NCBI GenBank assembly: GCA_015494065.1
Contig: WGCA01000054.1
Span: 33,527-97,526 of the forward strand
Source of the DNA: Thermodesulfobacteriaceae bacterium
GTDB lineage: Bacteria; Desulfobacterota; Thermodesulfobacteria; Thermodesulfobacteriales; Thermodesulfatatoraceae
Reading direction: 5' to 3'
Length of the DNA: 64,000 nucleotides
Shown: positions 1 through 8,861 of the stretch, in pieces
Numbering within the stretch: the first letter of the stretch is position 1
Layout: each line of letters starts with the position of its first letter
Translations under genes and position numbers: made by a program
Notes under the pieces: generated by a model
Database searches by the model: none
What the model was told of the DNA's origin: nothing
Seen by the model: the letters and a program-made list of their open reading frames with translations, nothing else

Positions 1-887
1 AGGCCCGGGCCTACCGCCAGATTATGGGGGTGTCCGACTATTGGGGCACGGCGGTGTGCGTGCAGGCTATGACCTTTGGCAATATCTCTTTGGAAGCGGG
101 TACCGGGGTGGTCTTTACCGCCCCACCGCTCGGCAAGCTTTCCCGGGTGGCCCTCTGGGGAGACTATACCCCTGGCAATCAGGGAGAGGATATCGTTTCC
201 GGGCTCGTGACCACCTATCCCATTTCCATCGAACAGAAGAAGAGGGAAGGGCGGGAGGACGAGCCTTCTTTAGAAGAAAAGTTTCCGGAGATATACCGGA
301 CGCTTTTTGATATCGCCCAGGACCTGATTTACGATAAAAAATGGTCGCATCAGGAGATCGAATTTACCTTTGAGAGCCCCCAAAAAGAAAGCCTTTTTAT
401 CCTCCAGAGCCGCGACATGGTAACCAAAGAGGAAAGGCCGAGAGTGCAGGTCTTTGTCCCGACCCCGGAACTGGAGCGGTCTTTTGTGGGTAGAGGCATA
501 GGGGTTTCCGGGGGCGCCCTTTCGGGCCGGGTGGTCTTCACCCTCGAGGATATCGAAAGATTGCGTCGAGAAGATCCGGAGGCCCCTCTTATCCTCTTGC
601 GCTTTGACACCGTGCCAGACGACATAAAAGAGATCAGCGCGGCAGACGGCCTACTTACCGCCCGCGGAGGGCAGACCTCGCACGCAGCCATCGTGGCCTC
701 CCGCCTCAATAAGACCTGCGTGGTGGGCTACGAAAACCTGGTCATCTATGAAGACAAAGGTTACGCCCGCCTGGACGGGCATATTATCAAAAAAGGGGAA
801 TGGATAAGTATTGATGGTATGACTGGCCGCATTTACTTAGGACGCCACGAAGTAAGAGAAGCCACCGGCTTTCCGAGCGTTTTTTAA
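1..887 (+). CDS. Pyruvate phosphate dikinase-like protein, C-terminal part (5' end outside window)
   Basis: The reading frame is open from the first bases of the window, so the N-terminus lies upstream. What is visible is the end of a PEP-synthase/PPDK-type ATP-grasp domain, with a GED-V-G-type stretch and an LQSRDM segment. The mobile phosphohistidine domain follows, with the motif GGQTSHAAIVA, where His is the phosphoryl carrier. The protein stops about 50 residues after this motif. The PEP/pyruvate-binding TIM barrel that completes classical PPDK or PEP synthase is therefore missing. The stop is a clean TAA with no relict coding sequence behind it, so this looks like a natural two-domain form rather than a decayed gene. 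Such forms may transfer phosphate to another partner. Family assignment is good; the substrate is unknown. Confidence 0.8.
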   Translation, partial: ARAYRQIMGVSDYWGTAVCVQAMTFGNISLEAGTGVVFTAPPLGKLSRVALWGDYTPGNQGEDIVSGLVTTYPISIEQKKREGREDEPSLEEKFPEIYRTLFDIAQDLIYDKKWSHQEIEFTFESPQKESLFILQSRDMVTKEERPRVQVFVPTPELERSFVGRGIGVSGGALSGRVVFTLEDIERLRREDPEAPLILLRFDTVPDDIKEISAADGLLTARGGQTSHAAIVASRLNKTCVVGYENLVIYEDKGYARLDGHIIKKGEWISIDGMTGRIYLGRHEVREATGFPSVF

Positions 888-1087
888 GAGGTTTTGAAGC
901 ATTACCATCCGCTCCAGAATCCGATTGCCGTTTTTTTCCGTAGCCCATCACCCGGAAAATTGGCCTCTTGGAGGATATATTAGGCTTTTCTGTGGGGAAA
1001 GTGATTTTTTAAAATCCGCCGTAAAAAACCAAAACAATCCTTAGAAGTAGAGGCGATCTTTCGGAATGGGGAAATTATCCGTGATTT

Positions 1088-1163
1088 TGGCTCCCCGGGC
1101 AGGACTCGAACCTGCAACCTACGGGTTAACAGCCCGCCGCTCTGCCGATTGAGCTACCGGGGA
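1088..1163 (-). tRNA. tRNA-Asn (anticodon GTT)
   Basis: Read on the minus strand this is a 76-base cloverleaf. The 5' acceptor TCCCCGG pairs with CCGGGGA. The D arm starts GCTC, the anticodon loop reads CTGTTAA with anticodon GTT, and the T loop is TTCGAGT. The discriminator base is G and a genomically encoded CCA follows (bases 1090-1088). It lies alone between the PPDK-like gene and the ComEA-like gene. The roughly 200 bases between 888 and 1087 show no gene or clear signal. Confidence 0.97.
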
Positions 1164-1247
1164 AACCGCTAAAAAATTAGCGCTCCTCCGGCTGGGTGTC
1201 AAGCGTAGAGGTTTCATTTTGCCCGCCCCTCTTGGTTGGTTCAATCG

Positions 1248-1520
1248 TTATTTACCGGCTTCTAAAGTCACCATGGGTTTGATCTTTTCGAGCTTTTTGG
1301 GACCGATCCCTCTTATTTCTAAAAGTTCGTCTACGCTTTTAAAGGGGCCAAATTTTGCTCGATATTCGACGATACGCTGGGCTACCGCAGGACCTACCCC
1401 CGGAAGGGTTTGCAGTTCTTCTTTGGTCGCGGTATTAAGATTGACCAGGCCCGCTAAAACATTCCCCACCAAAAACCACGCCAAAATAAGACCTAAACAG
1501 AGCTTTTTTAGATTAACCAT
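1248..1520 (-). CDS. ComEA-like helix-hairpin-helix DNA-binding protein
   Basis: A 90-residue exported protein. A hydrophobic N-terminal segment (residues about 5-23) looks like a signal peptide or anchor. Two helix-hairpin-helix motifs follow, LPGVGPAVAQRIVEYR and IRGIGPKKLEKIKP, in the arrangement typical of ComEA. That family binds double-stranded DNA at the cell surface during natural transformation. A TTG two codons upstream is also possible. The ATG at 1520 was chosen because AAAGGAGG ends six bases before it. It is a single gene with no other competence genes nearby. Whether it serves DNA uptake here cannot be told from the window. Confidence 0.85.
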   Translation of the reverse strand: MVNLKKLCLGLILAWFLVGNVLAGLVNLNTATKEELQTLPGVGPAVAQRIVEYRAKFGPFKSVDELLEIRGIGPKKLEKIKPMVTLEAGK

Positions 1521-1660
1521 AACCAACCTCCTTTAATTGAAGTATTTTCCTCTTTTTCGGCTTTTATTCGTTTTGAGCTTTAAAAATTTGGTTTTTTTCT
1601 TGGCAGAGTAGGCGGGTTTACGGAAATTACTTGAAGGAAGGGTTGTCTGAAGGGAGTTCG

Positions 1661-1685
1661 GTAGGGAGCCGGTCCGGCTCCCTAC
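1661..1685 (-). terminator. Perfect inverted repeat after the CFI-box protein gene
   Basis: Twelve-base arms GTAGGGAGCCGG and CCGGCTCCCTAC are separated by a single T, so in RNA the stem is about 11 bp with a tiny loop. It begins three bases after the stop codon of the gene ending at 1689. No T-run follows on the minus strand, so it may be a weak or factor-assisted terminator or an mRNA-end stabiliser. Confidence 0.5.
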
Positions 1686-1688
1686 GTT

Positions 1689-4600
1689 TTACCATCTTTT
1701 TACTAATGAGCCAAAAATAAGAAGCATCATAAGAAGACCTATTCCAGCAACCAGCGGATACTTAATTCCAAAGATAAGAGGGGTGAGAGCCAGGCGCGTA
1801 GCAAACCTTAAGCCTTCGTGCCGGGCGATAATCTCTGCCACCGGCGGTGAATATTTGTAGTACATGGCTACGAACCAGCGCCCCACCGGATTGGTGAGAA
1901 GATACCGGTCGCGGAAGTCTCGCAGCACCTTCACGTGTGGATCTAGATACGAACCGTAGGCCGCGGTGGCAATGAAACATCCGCCACCACCGCCTCCACC
2001 GGTTGCGACCGCTCCCGCCGTTCCAGCCGCCGGCTCAAGGAATACGATCGGGTCTTCGATCACCCCCGACGCCGGGTTTACATCAAATGGTCCATTGTCT
2101 TGGACTACCAGTTCGAGAAGAGTGCGCCCTTCGGTGAGGTTATCGCTCAAGTTGTGGAAGGTGCCATTCGCATATTTATAAGGCACTACGCCGTCCGGAA
2201 GGGGCGGATCAAACCGCCACCTGAGAACTACCGACCCGGTACCGTTGACAGACAACCGTACCCGGAGCATACGCGGATAATCATCTGAAATTCTCATTCC
2301 AGGAAGGTCGGTGGCCAGTTCGTCTTCTATCTCCGGGTCTATTTCTTCTGCGCCGGCATCTTCCACGGTACCGCCTTCGGCTTCCAGCCCGCACTCCTCT
2401 TCACCGTCTCCGTCAAGATCGCCTTCATGTGCAGCCACTAATCTGATCTGGCAAGTCAGATCAGCATTAAGGGTAAAGGTACAGGTGGTATGGTCGTCGT
2501 CACAAATACTATCACAGCCTCCTTCCCAGCCTGCAAAATGAGAATCTTCTGGATCTACCGTAAGGGTAATTTCTGATCCAGACTCGAAGGTTCCAGAACA
2601 GCTCATCTGGTCAACATTGCAGTTGATATTTCCCGAAACCTCGGCAAAGCCGGTCCCGTGCTTTTCAAGCGTAAGGGTATAGGTCGCTAACGCCCCGGTC
2701 CCCAAAAGGGCCACCGAAACCGTGCCCTCGTCAGGGTCGTTTGAGACAATTTCAAGGGTGGCGTTTTTGGCCCCAGCACTCTGCGGCCTGAAGGCCACGG
2801 TCACCGTGCAATTTTCCCCGGGAGTAAGTGTCGTGCCGTTACAGGAATCCGCCGAGACGGAAAATTCCGAGGCGTTCGTTCCGGTTATGGAAACTTCGGT
2901 GATATTAAGACTCGCTCCGCCTACATTGCTCACCACGAAGTCTTTTTCCGCGGCATTTCCCACCTGCACCGTGCCGAAGTCGTAGGAGGCGGGCGACACG
3001 GAAATGTCGGGAGAAGGGGCAGTGACTCTTACCTGAACGGTTTCAGTATCTGTGCCTCCCTTTCCGTCATTAACGGTGAGTTTTGCCGTATAGTTCCCCG
3101 GATTGGTGTAAGTATGATTTTGAGAGGTATTACTCGCACAATCGTTTATGGTGTAATCGTCTGTCCCGTCGTTATCTACATCGAGATAACAGGTCAACGA
3201 ATCTCCGTCGAGATCCGAAACATTCCAGCTAAAGGTCACATCAAGTGGTGCGGTGCCAGTCGTCGGGTTAACCGTAAAGGAATTAATGTCGGGTAGATTG
3301 TTATTAGCGAACTTTGCAACAAGCGCGTCTCCCTTTTCCCCAGCTACATAAACAACATTACTTGTATCCAAGGTTAAAGCGTATCCCTCAGCCCCAAAAA
3401 GACTATCAAAACCTAAAAGACTTGATAAGTTTGAGGATAAAGTTGCGACAAAGAGATAACTATTGTTCCATTTTCCTGTAACATAAGCATTTCCGTAAGA
3501 ATCCAAAGTGATCGAACGGGCCACATCAATGCCATTACTTCCTAAATAAGTAGAAGATATAAGTGTAGACAAATCATTACTAAATTTTGAAACAAACGCT
3601 TCAATATTTCCACTTAAACTATCTTGATAGGCATTATCTGTCACAGGAAAATCCGTACATTTTGTTTCTCCGGCAACATATACATTGTCGCTCGAATCTA
3701 AAGCTATTGAGTATATAAAAGTGGAAGCAATAGAGGAGTAGCCAGTTGTACCACCTAAATAAGTAGAAGACTCGAGATCAGAAAGACCATTGCTCAATTT
3801 AGCGACAAAACCACATCCGTAATTTGCTTCACAACTATTTTGATATCCACCTATTATAGGAAAGTCGCTGGATTTTGTATAGCCGGCCACAAAGACTTTG
3901 CCATTAGAATCCAAAGTTATTGAATAGATGCAATCTTCATCATTACCACCTAAGTAAGTAGAAACATGAAGGGTCGATAAGTCTCCACTTAATTTAGAAA
4001 TAAACGCATTGATGCTGTAAAAGCTACCTGGATATGAAGATTGAAAACCGGATGTTGTATTAGGAAAATTGGTTGAATATGTTTCTCCAGCAACATAAAC
4101 GTTTCCATTCGAATCCAAAGTTAAGGAATTTATTTTATCAAGACTACTTCCTCCTAAATAAGTTGAAGTAAGGAGAGTTGATAAATTATTAGTCAATTTA
4201 GCGATAAAGGCATCTGTTGTGCTCGCAAGAGTTTGCTGATATGCGTTATCGGTTGTTGGAAAATCATTCGAAGAGGTTTCTCCAGCAACATAAACATTAC
4301 CACTGGAATCTAGAGCTATTGAATAAGCTCGATCTGAATTACTGCCACCTAAATAAGTGCAAGCAATAATAGTTGATAGGTCATTATTTAACTTAGCTAT
4401 AAAAACATCATCATCTCCTCCATGAGAAGTTTGATATGCACCATTGGTTACCGGAAAGTCGGTCGATGTTGTATAGCCAGCCACAAAGACATTACCATTT
4501 GTATCTAGAGCTATCGCATAAGCATATTCATCTCCAATATCAGTTCCCAGGGTAGTATAGGTCAATAAAGGATCTATGATCAAAATCCTATTCTGATCAT

Positions 4601-5303
4601 AATTTTCGATTTCAAAACCGTAAGTATTTTCAGCTAAAATCTTATACTTTACCTTTACGTTTATTCGCTTCCCATTCACTTCCTGATAAGCTACAGGTTT
4701 AGTAAATTTTACTTCCCCAGAATTCGTTTTTACAACAAGTTCACCTGTTTTCGGGTTTATTTTTAAACTTTTAATCCCTTCTAGCTTTAAAGCTATCTTC
4801 TTGGGATCGCCTCCGGGGTATATTTTAAATATCTTTTCTATATTATTTCCATGAGCTTTAATTCTAAACTCTATTCCCTGGTAAATTTTACCAAAAGAAA
4901 TTGCCTCAAAACTTTCTATATTTTTTCTCCATTTTTTCTTATCTTTTCCAATAAAATAGTTAAACTTAACATCGGTTGATTTATGTCCTTCGATTTTTTT
5001 AATGCTTGCTCCTTCAAGAATTTCTTTAAACGTTATTCCTTTTTTATTGTTATATTTCGAAAAAGCATAAACGAGTTCACCTTCTTTAGTTATAAAAACT
5101 GTACCCCCGAAAATATCAGCAAAAAACTGTACCCTGGGATCAATTTGTCCTTCATTTTTGACAAAGGGGATATTTATATTTTTGATGACTTTAAATAGTT
5201 CTTGTTCTGTCGAAATTCTTGATCTTACATTTGCAAAAGCCCTTACGCTACTAAAAACAAAAACTAAAAACCAAACCAAAATAAAACAAACTAGCTTCCT
5301 CAT
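1689..5303 (-). CDS. Large exported SBBP-repeat / PKD / CFI-box C-terminal surface protein
   Basis: 1204 residues. The order is: a signal peptide (1-24); an N-terminal domain of the kind that precedes SBBP propellers ([15 protein letters not shown]); about seven SBBP repeats (roughly 250-680, each with a STYLGG strand and an [14 protein letters not shown] core); a PKD domain; a choice-of-anchor D type Ig-like domain; a divergent InlB-like repeat; and a choice-of-anchor U type domain. A seven-glycine linker then leads to the CFI-box ([10 protein letters not shown], Cys about 1109), ending in a transmembrane helix and KRW. The CFI-box is a presumed surface-sorting or lipid-attachment signal. 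The ATG overlaps the upstream stop as ATGA and follows GGGAGG. It probably acts as an adhesin or envelope protein; its ligand is unknown. AT content is higher in the propeller part than in neighbouring housekeeping genes. Confidence 0.82.
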   Translation of the reverse strand: MRKLVCFILVWFLVFVFSSVRAFANVRSRISTEQELFKVIKNINIPFVKNEGQIDPRVQFFADIFGGTVFITKEGELVYAFSKYNNKKGITFKEILEGASIKKIEGHKSTDVKFNYFIGKDKKKWRKNIESFEAISFGKIYQGIEFRIKAHGNNIEKIFKIYPGGDPKKIALKLEGIKSLKINPKTGELVVKTNSGEVKFTKPVAYQEVNGKRINVKVKYKILAENTYGFEIENYDQNRILIIDPLLTYTTLGTDIGDEYAYAIALDTNGNVFVAGYTTSTDFPVTNGAYQTSHGGDDDVFIAKLNNDLSTIIACTYLGGSNSDRAYSIALDSSGNVYVAGETSSNDFPTTDNAYQQTLASTTDAFIAKLTNNLSTLLTSTYLGGSSLDKINSLTLDSNGNVYVAGETYSTNFPNTTSGFQSSYPGSFYSINAFISKLSGDLSTLHVSTYLGGNDEDCIYSITLDSNGKVFVAGYTKSSDFPIIGGYQNSCEANYGCGFVAKLSNGLSDLESSTYLGGTTGYSSIASTFIYSIALDSSDNVYVAGETKCTDFPVTDNAYQDSLSGNIEAFVSKFSNDLSTLISSTYLGSNGIDVARSITLDSYGNAYVTGKWNNSYLFVATLSSNLSSLLGFDSLFGAEGYALTLDTSNVVYVAGEKGDALVAKFANNNLPDINSFTVNPTTGTAPLDVTFSWNVSDLDGDSLTCYLDVDNDGTDDYTINDCASNTSQNHTYTNPGNYTAKLTVNDGKGGTDTETVQVRVTAPSPDISVSPASYDFGTVQVGNAAEKDFVVSNVGGASLNITEVSITGTNASEFSVSADSCNGTTLTPGENCTVTVAFRPQSAGAKNATLEIVSNDPDEGTVSVALLGTGALATYTLTLEKHGTGFAEVSGNINCNVDQMSCSGTFESGSEITLTVDPEDSHFAGWEGGCDSICDDDHTTCTFTLNADLTCQIRLVAAHEGDLDGDGEEECGLEAEGGTVEDAGAEEIDPEIEDELATDLPGMRISDDYPRMLRVRLSVNGTGSVVLRWRFDPPLPDGVVPYKYANGTFHNLSDNLTEGRTLLELVVQDNGPFDVNPASGVIEDPIVFLEPAAGTAGAVATGGGGGGGCFIATAAYGSYLDPHVKVLRDFRDRYLLTNPVGRWFVAMYYKYSPPVAEIIARHEGLRFATRLALTPLIFGIKYPLVAGIGLLMMLLIFGSLVKRW

Positions 5304-5797
5304 TTGTCTTCCTCCCTTTCAGGTTTTCTTTCCTTTTGATAGTGGCTTTGGAAGGCTTTGCCCCCGAAATAGAATCCGGCCAGACTAGCCAATACGCCGG
5401 AGAGTACCCCTACTGCATTCTGAAGGATTCCCTGCACTACTTCTTTTGGCATCTGACAGAGCTGGGGGAACCCTAAACGGAAGAGTAGCCAGGCAAAAAC
5501 CAGAATTACCCCGAGCGCTAAAATGGACCGTCTGAAACCAGAGATTCCGGTATGATCATCGCCCTGCTTTTCGAGGAAAAGCCTCTGTAAGGAATAATAA
5601 AAATCAAGATACATAAGAAAGGAAAGGATACCCGCAATAAGACAGAAACTTCCCAAATCGAGCAAAAAGGCTTTTTCATTATGTGAAATTCCATACCACA
5701 GGAGCCCGAGACCGCCTCCCACTGCCAAAAAAGGCAATAAGGCAAGGAGCCAAACCTTCTCTTCTATCTCTTGTGAATTTTTTCCAAGCTTGCCCAT
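5300..5797 (-). CDS. Membrane protein of unknown function
   Basis: 165 residues. Four hydrophobic segments are visible (about 15-38, 48-70, 92-112 and 125-150), with a charged C-terminal tail ([12 protein letters not shown]). I do not recognise a family. The ATG at 5797 lies seven bases after the stop of the upstream DUF6765-like gene. A start 45 bases upstream at 5842 is possible but would overlap that gene and has no ribosome site. Its own stop overlaps the ATG of the CFI-box protein gene. The three genes therefore form one unit, and this protein may help place or anchor the surface protein; that is inference. Confidence 0.6.
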   Translation of the reverse strand: MGKLGKNSQEIEEKVWLLALLPFLAVGGGLGLLWYGISHNEKAFLLDLGSFCLIAGILSFLMYLDFYYSLQRLFLEKQGDDHTGISGFRRSILALGVILVFAWLLFRLGFPQLCQMPKEVVQGILQNAVGVLSGVLASLAGFYFGGKAFQSHYQKERKPEREEDK

Positions 5798-5804
5798 CTT
5801 TACC

Positions 5805-6875
5805 CTATCCACACACCACCCCCACCGCGGAAAGAATTTCATTTAGCACCGTAAAACGCCAGAAGGCCGCCGCGGCGTGAAAAAGGCGCCAGTGGCTGTG
5901 GTTGAAACCCTGTCGCCAGCGGTAGCGAAGGCCTAATTTCTTGTCAAAGTCCTTCTTTACCGCCTGCCGAAACCAGGCTCCCCTGCGGTAAACCGGATCT
6001 TCCCCGACCTCAGGCTCAAAAAATCGTCCCTCCCGAATTGCTTGGTGCCACTTGCTGCATCTATGTTCAAGTTTGCCCGGAGTACCAAAAAGGTCCTCCA
6101 AAACCCCCTCAGTCTCCCGGAAGGAACGCCCCACCCATTGTCTCCACCCGTGATTTCTTTCAAGATAGGCCGAAAGTACCCGGTAACATTCCCGGGCCGC
6201 GGAAATACACCGCTCCACGTTATCAATTGCATGAAAATTCCCTCGAAAATCCAGGTAGGACCAGCGTCGATATGGTTCGTCTGGAATGGTTAGGGCCTCG
6301 GCATGCCCGGTATTAGGGATAAGATCGTAAAGTTCGTCCTTTAATACATCTAGGAAACCTTTGTTTTCTCCCTCTATCTGTAGGTCCTCTACTTCATTTT
6401 CCAGGCGTGTAAGTCCTATAAAACCCTGGTGCGACCAGGTATCAGCGAGTACATGGAGGGCGATCCCCAAAAGATAAAGCCCATAAGCTCGGTTTCCGGC
6501 TTCAAGTACTCTTTTAAGCAGTTGGTCCATAGGGGAGCCGTCCCCGAACTTTGCGGGTCGTACTTCAAGCCGCCGGTAGAAAGGATCTTGGCTCTTCCCG
6601 GTGTTCTCGTTTCCTCCTGGCAGAAAGTGAAAGGGAAGCCAGACCCGGTAGCCTGCCTCCCTGGTAGGTGAAATAAGGGCTCCGCGAAGGCTATGATAAT
6701 TGTGAGAAGTGGTAACCGGCTGGAAAAATCCTCCATTCTCAAACCGGAAAGGCCCCTCTTCTACCGCGTCGTCTGTAAACTGTGAAGCGTAGGCGACCAC
6801 TCCAGCCTCATTCGGGCCGAAACCCGCACACCGTGCCAAAACATAAATGGTGTAAAAATGGAAATCTTTTTGCAT
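5805..6875 (-). CDS. DUF6765-type protein (zinc phospholipase C/nuclease-like helical fold suspected)
   Basis: 356 residues, opening MQKDFHFYTIYVLARCAGF with EAGVVAYASQFTDDAV soon after. I recognise this as the DUF6765 pattern. Around residue 160 there is ALHVLADTWSHQGF. This His-rich segment resembles the metal-binding helices of phospholipase C / P1 nuclease-like proteins, together with FHFY near the N-terminus and SHNYHSLRG. No signal peptide is evident, so it is probably cytoplasmic. It is the first gene of a three-gene minus-strand unit ending in the CFI-box protein. Catalytic activity is not established for the family as far as I know. Confidence 0.65.
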   Translation of the reverse strand: MQKDFHFYTIYVLARCAGFGPNEAGVVAYASQFTDDAVEEGPFRFENGGFFQPVTTSHNYHSLRGALISPTREAGYRVWLPFHFLPGGNENTGKSQDPFYRRLEVRPAKFGDGSPMDQLLKRVLEAGNRAYGLYLLGIALHVLADTWSHQGFIGLTRLENEVEDLQIEGENKGFLDVLKDELYDLIPNTGHAEALTIPDEPYRRWSYLDFRGNFHAIDNVERCISAARECYRVLSAYLERNHGWRQWVGRSFRETEGVLEDLFGTPGKLEHRCSKWHQAIREGRFFEPEVGEDPVYRRGAWFRQAVKKDFDKKLGLRYRWRQGFNHSHWRLFHAAAAFWRFTVLNEILSAVGVVCG

Positions 6876-7004
6876 CTGAAGGCTCTTGTAGAACTGTCTT
6901 TTTAAGGGATCAAGTCGGCCGAACGTCGTCTGGTATCAGCTTTTTGGTTGACGACTTTGTAGTCCTTCCGTAGTCTTTTTGTAAACTGGGAAATCTGGGT
7001 AACA

Positions 7005-8294
7005 ATGGGGGAGGGGCGGAACAAAAATTTTTCCTTCCGGCAGGACTGGTGGTCCATACTGGCCCTTGCGGCCTATGACCTCTGGTTGTTGGCTTTCCCC
7101 CTTCAGGGTTATTTTTTTCTCAAAATAAACGGCCCCAAAAATTTTTCCTGGTTTATTATCCCACACACTACGGGTTTTTTTCTGGCAGCCTGGTTCGGGC
7201 ACCGGATTAATTTCCGGAAAGTCTCGCTTTGGGCCGGGGTCCTGACCTCTCTTCTCACCATGTTTTACCCTTTCCTGCCTTATGTTCAGAATTATTTACT
7301 TGCTTTCATAGGTGTCGCTTCGGCCTTGCTTATCGTGCGGATCGGGTGTCTTCTGCGGTGCACGCGCGATCCGGTGATATCTTCGGCCTTGGGCCTTGCG
7401 TTAGGAAATGTACTTTTGGGAATTACCCTCTGGATCGATCCTCCGAAAGAGGTTCTTTTTCCCCTCCTTGGAATATTCCTCCTATCCCAGGTACCGGCCC
7501 CATTTTATCCCCAGAGGCAGGAACCCTTAAAAGACCTCCTGCGTTATCTTCCGTTTATTTTTGTTTTTTACCTCCTAATCGGAACTTTTTACGTTTGTCT
7601 CATGCCTTTTTACGTCAAATATTGTTATTTCAGCGGAAGCGAGCTCCTTTTTTATATTGGGGCCGTACTTTCATCGGCCTACCTCTTTCGGAAGAAACCC
7701 GATTATTCTCTGGTAGTTGGAGTGGGCATGGGGATCTTCGCTGTGTCGTTTCTTCACAGCTTTACCAGGCTTACCAGTAATTTGGCCATGTTTGCTGTGC
7801 AAGCGGCTGCGGGTTTTATAGACATTTTCTGTTTTGGACTCTTCATTCGGGGCCAGGACGTGATTCGAAGATTTGGCTTCGGAGCGGGAACCATGCTTGC
7901 CGGGCCGATGGTGGGGCTTCCTGTGCTTTATACTAAACAATGGCCCCTGCTGCTCTGTATCGGAGGAAACATCGTCCTGGGGTTGGGGCTTCTCCTCTTT
8001 TACTTCGTACAGACCGCAGTCCGAGGTAAGGAAAAAGCTTCGGTCTTGCCTAATATAGACGAAGTCCGCCTAGCTGAAACCTGCAGAAATCTTGGAACCC
8101 CCCGCGAACTTTTTTCTTATCGGGAATGGGAGATTCTCAAACTCATCCTTTCAGGAAAAACCATTCGGGAGATAGCTTCCCTCCTAAATCTTTCTGAATC
8201 TTCGGTAAAAACCTATCTTCAGCGGGTTTATCGAAAACTGGGGGTTTCTTCCAAAAGGGAACTATTGCAAAAAATCTCGGCTAGCCTGCAATAA
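7005..8294 (+). CDS. Multi-pass membrane protein with C-terminal LuxR-type HTH
   Basis: 429 residues. The first about 350 contain roughly 10-12 hydrophobic helices in a transporter-like (MFS-like) layout. The last about 65 residues are a LuxR/FixJ-type helix-turn-helix (EWEILKLILSGKTIREIASLL, then SVKTYLQRVYRKLGV). This makes it a one-component membrane-tethered regulator. The membrane part would sense a ligand or membrane state and the HTH would bind DNA at the inner membrane face. It is divergently transcribed from the DUF6765/CFI-box unit with about 130 bases between, so that unit is a plausible target. The start ATG has only a weak ribosome site. Fusion, not frameshift: the frame is continuous. 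Confidence 0.78.
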   Translation: MGEGRNKNFSFRQDWWSILALAAYDLWLLAFPLQGYFFLKINGPKNFSWFIIPHTTGFFLAAWFGHRINFRKVSLWAGVLTSLLTMFYPFLPYVQNYLLAFIGVASALLIVRIGCLLRCTRDPVISSALGLALGNVLLGITLWIDPPKEVLFPLLGIFLLSQVPAPFYPQRQEPLKDLLRYLPFIFVFYLLIGTFYVCLMPFYVKYCYFSGSELLFYIGAVLSSAYLFRKKPDYSLVVGVGMGIFAVSFLHSFTRLTSNLAMFAVQAAAGFIDIFCFGLFIRGQDVIRRFGFGAGTMLAGPMVGLPVLYTKQWPLLLCIGGNIVLGLGLLLFYFVQTAVRGKEKASVLPNIDEVRLAETCRNLGTPRELFSYREWEILKLILSGKTIREIASLLNLSESSVKTYLQRVYRKLGVSSKRELLQKISASLQ

Positions 8295-8316
8295 AAGCGA
8301 AAATCGCTCAGAAACA

Positions 8317-8850
8317 CTAAGAGGAGTCGAAAAACAAAGGGACCCTGTGGGTGAAATGGCCGAGGCGAAAAGAGACTTCACGGCCAGAAAAATTTAAGAG
8401 CACAGAGGTAGTACCCGTGGGGGAATGAAAACCTGAGACACGGAGTTTCCCAAAAAGCCCGTGTGGATACCGGTAAACAAGGGTCCCGGAAATTTTCTCG
8501 AAATCACCTCGACCGGCACAAGGACTGCGGAAGTTTTTAAACACGATGCGTAAATTTTTCGGGGGCCGGTAAGTGGCCTTCAGGTAACCGTCCGGGGCAC
8601 AGGGAACCTCAAGCCCCCTCCAGCTAAACTCAGCTTCCGGAATCATTACGTGAAAGCCTTTGAGCGACAGATGAACGCGGTAAAACCGGGTGGTAAAAAG
8701 CCCTTCTTTTATGGCTTCGGGATAGATAGAAATTCCGTTCTTTTCGAGAATCTTGACTAGGAGATAACCTCGCGGAAGGATTATCCACAGGGCTACTAAA
8801 CTTATCAAGAGAAGAGTCACCGAGTAGAAAATAATTTTCAAGATACGCAT
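8317..8850 (-). CDS. Small membrane-anchored protein at the end of the T2SS operon, possible GspN
   Basis: 177 residues. One N-terminal transmembrane helix (about 5-26) is followed by a beta-rich periplasmic region with no catalytic motif that I can see. Eleven bases separate it from the gspD stop, so it is the last gene of the type II secretion operon. Position, topology and beta-rich composition fit a short GspN-like protein. It is smaller than usual GspN proteins (about 250), and the similarity is not strong enough by eye to name it. A small imperfect stem (AGCGA-AAA-TCGCT, 8297-8309) lies between it and the convergent LuxR gene. Confidence 0.5.
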   Translation of the reverse strand: MRILKIIFYSVTLLLISLVALWIILPRGYLLVKILEKNGISIYPEAIKEGLFTTRFYRVHLSLKGFHVMIPEAEFSWRGLEVPCAPDGYLKATYRPPKNLRIVFKNFRSPCAGRGDFEKISGTLVYRYPHGLFGKLRVSGFHSPTGTTSVLLNFSGREVSFRLGHFTHRVPLFFDSS

Positions 8851-8861
8851 TTTTCTAAAAT

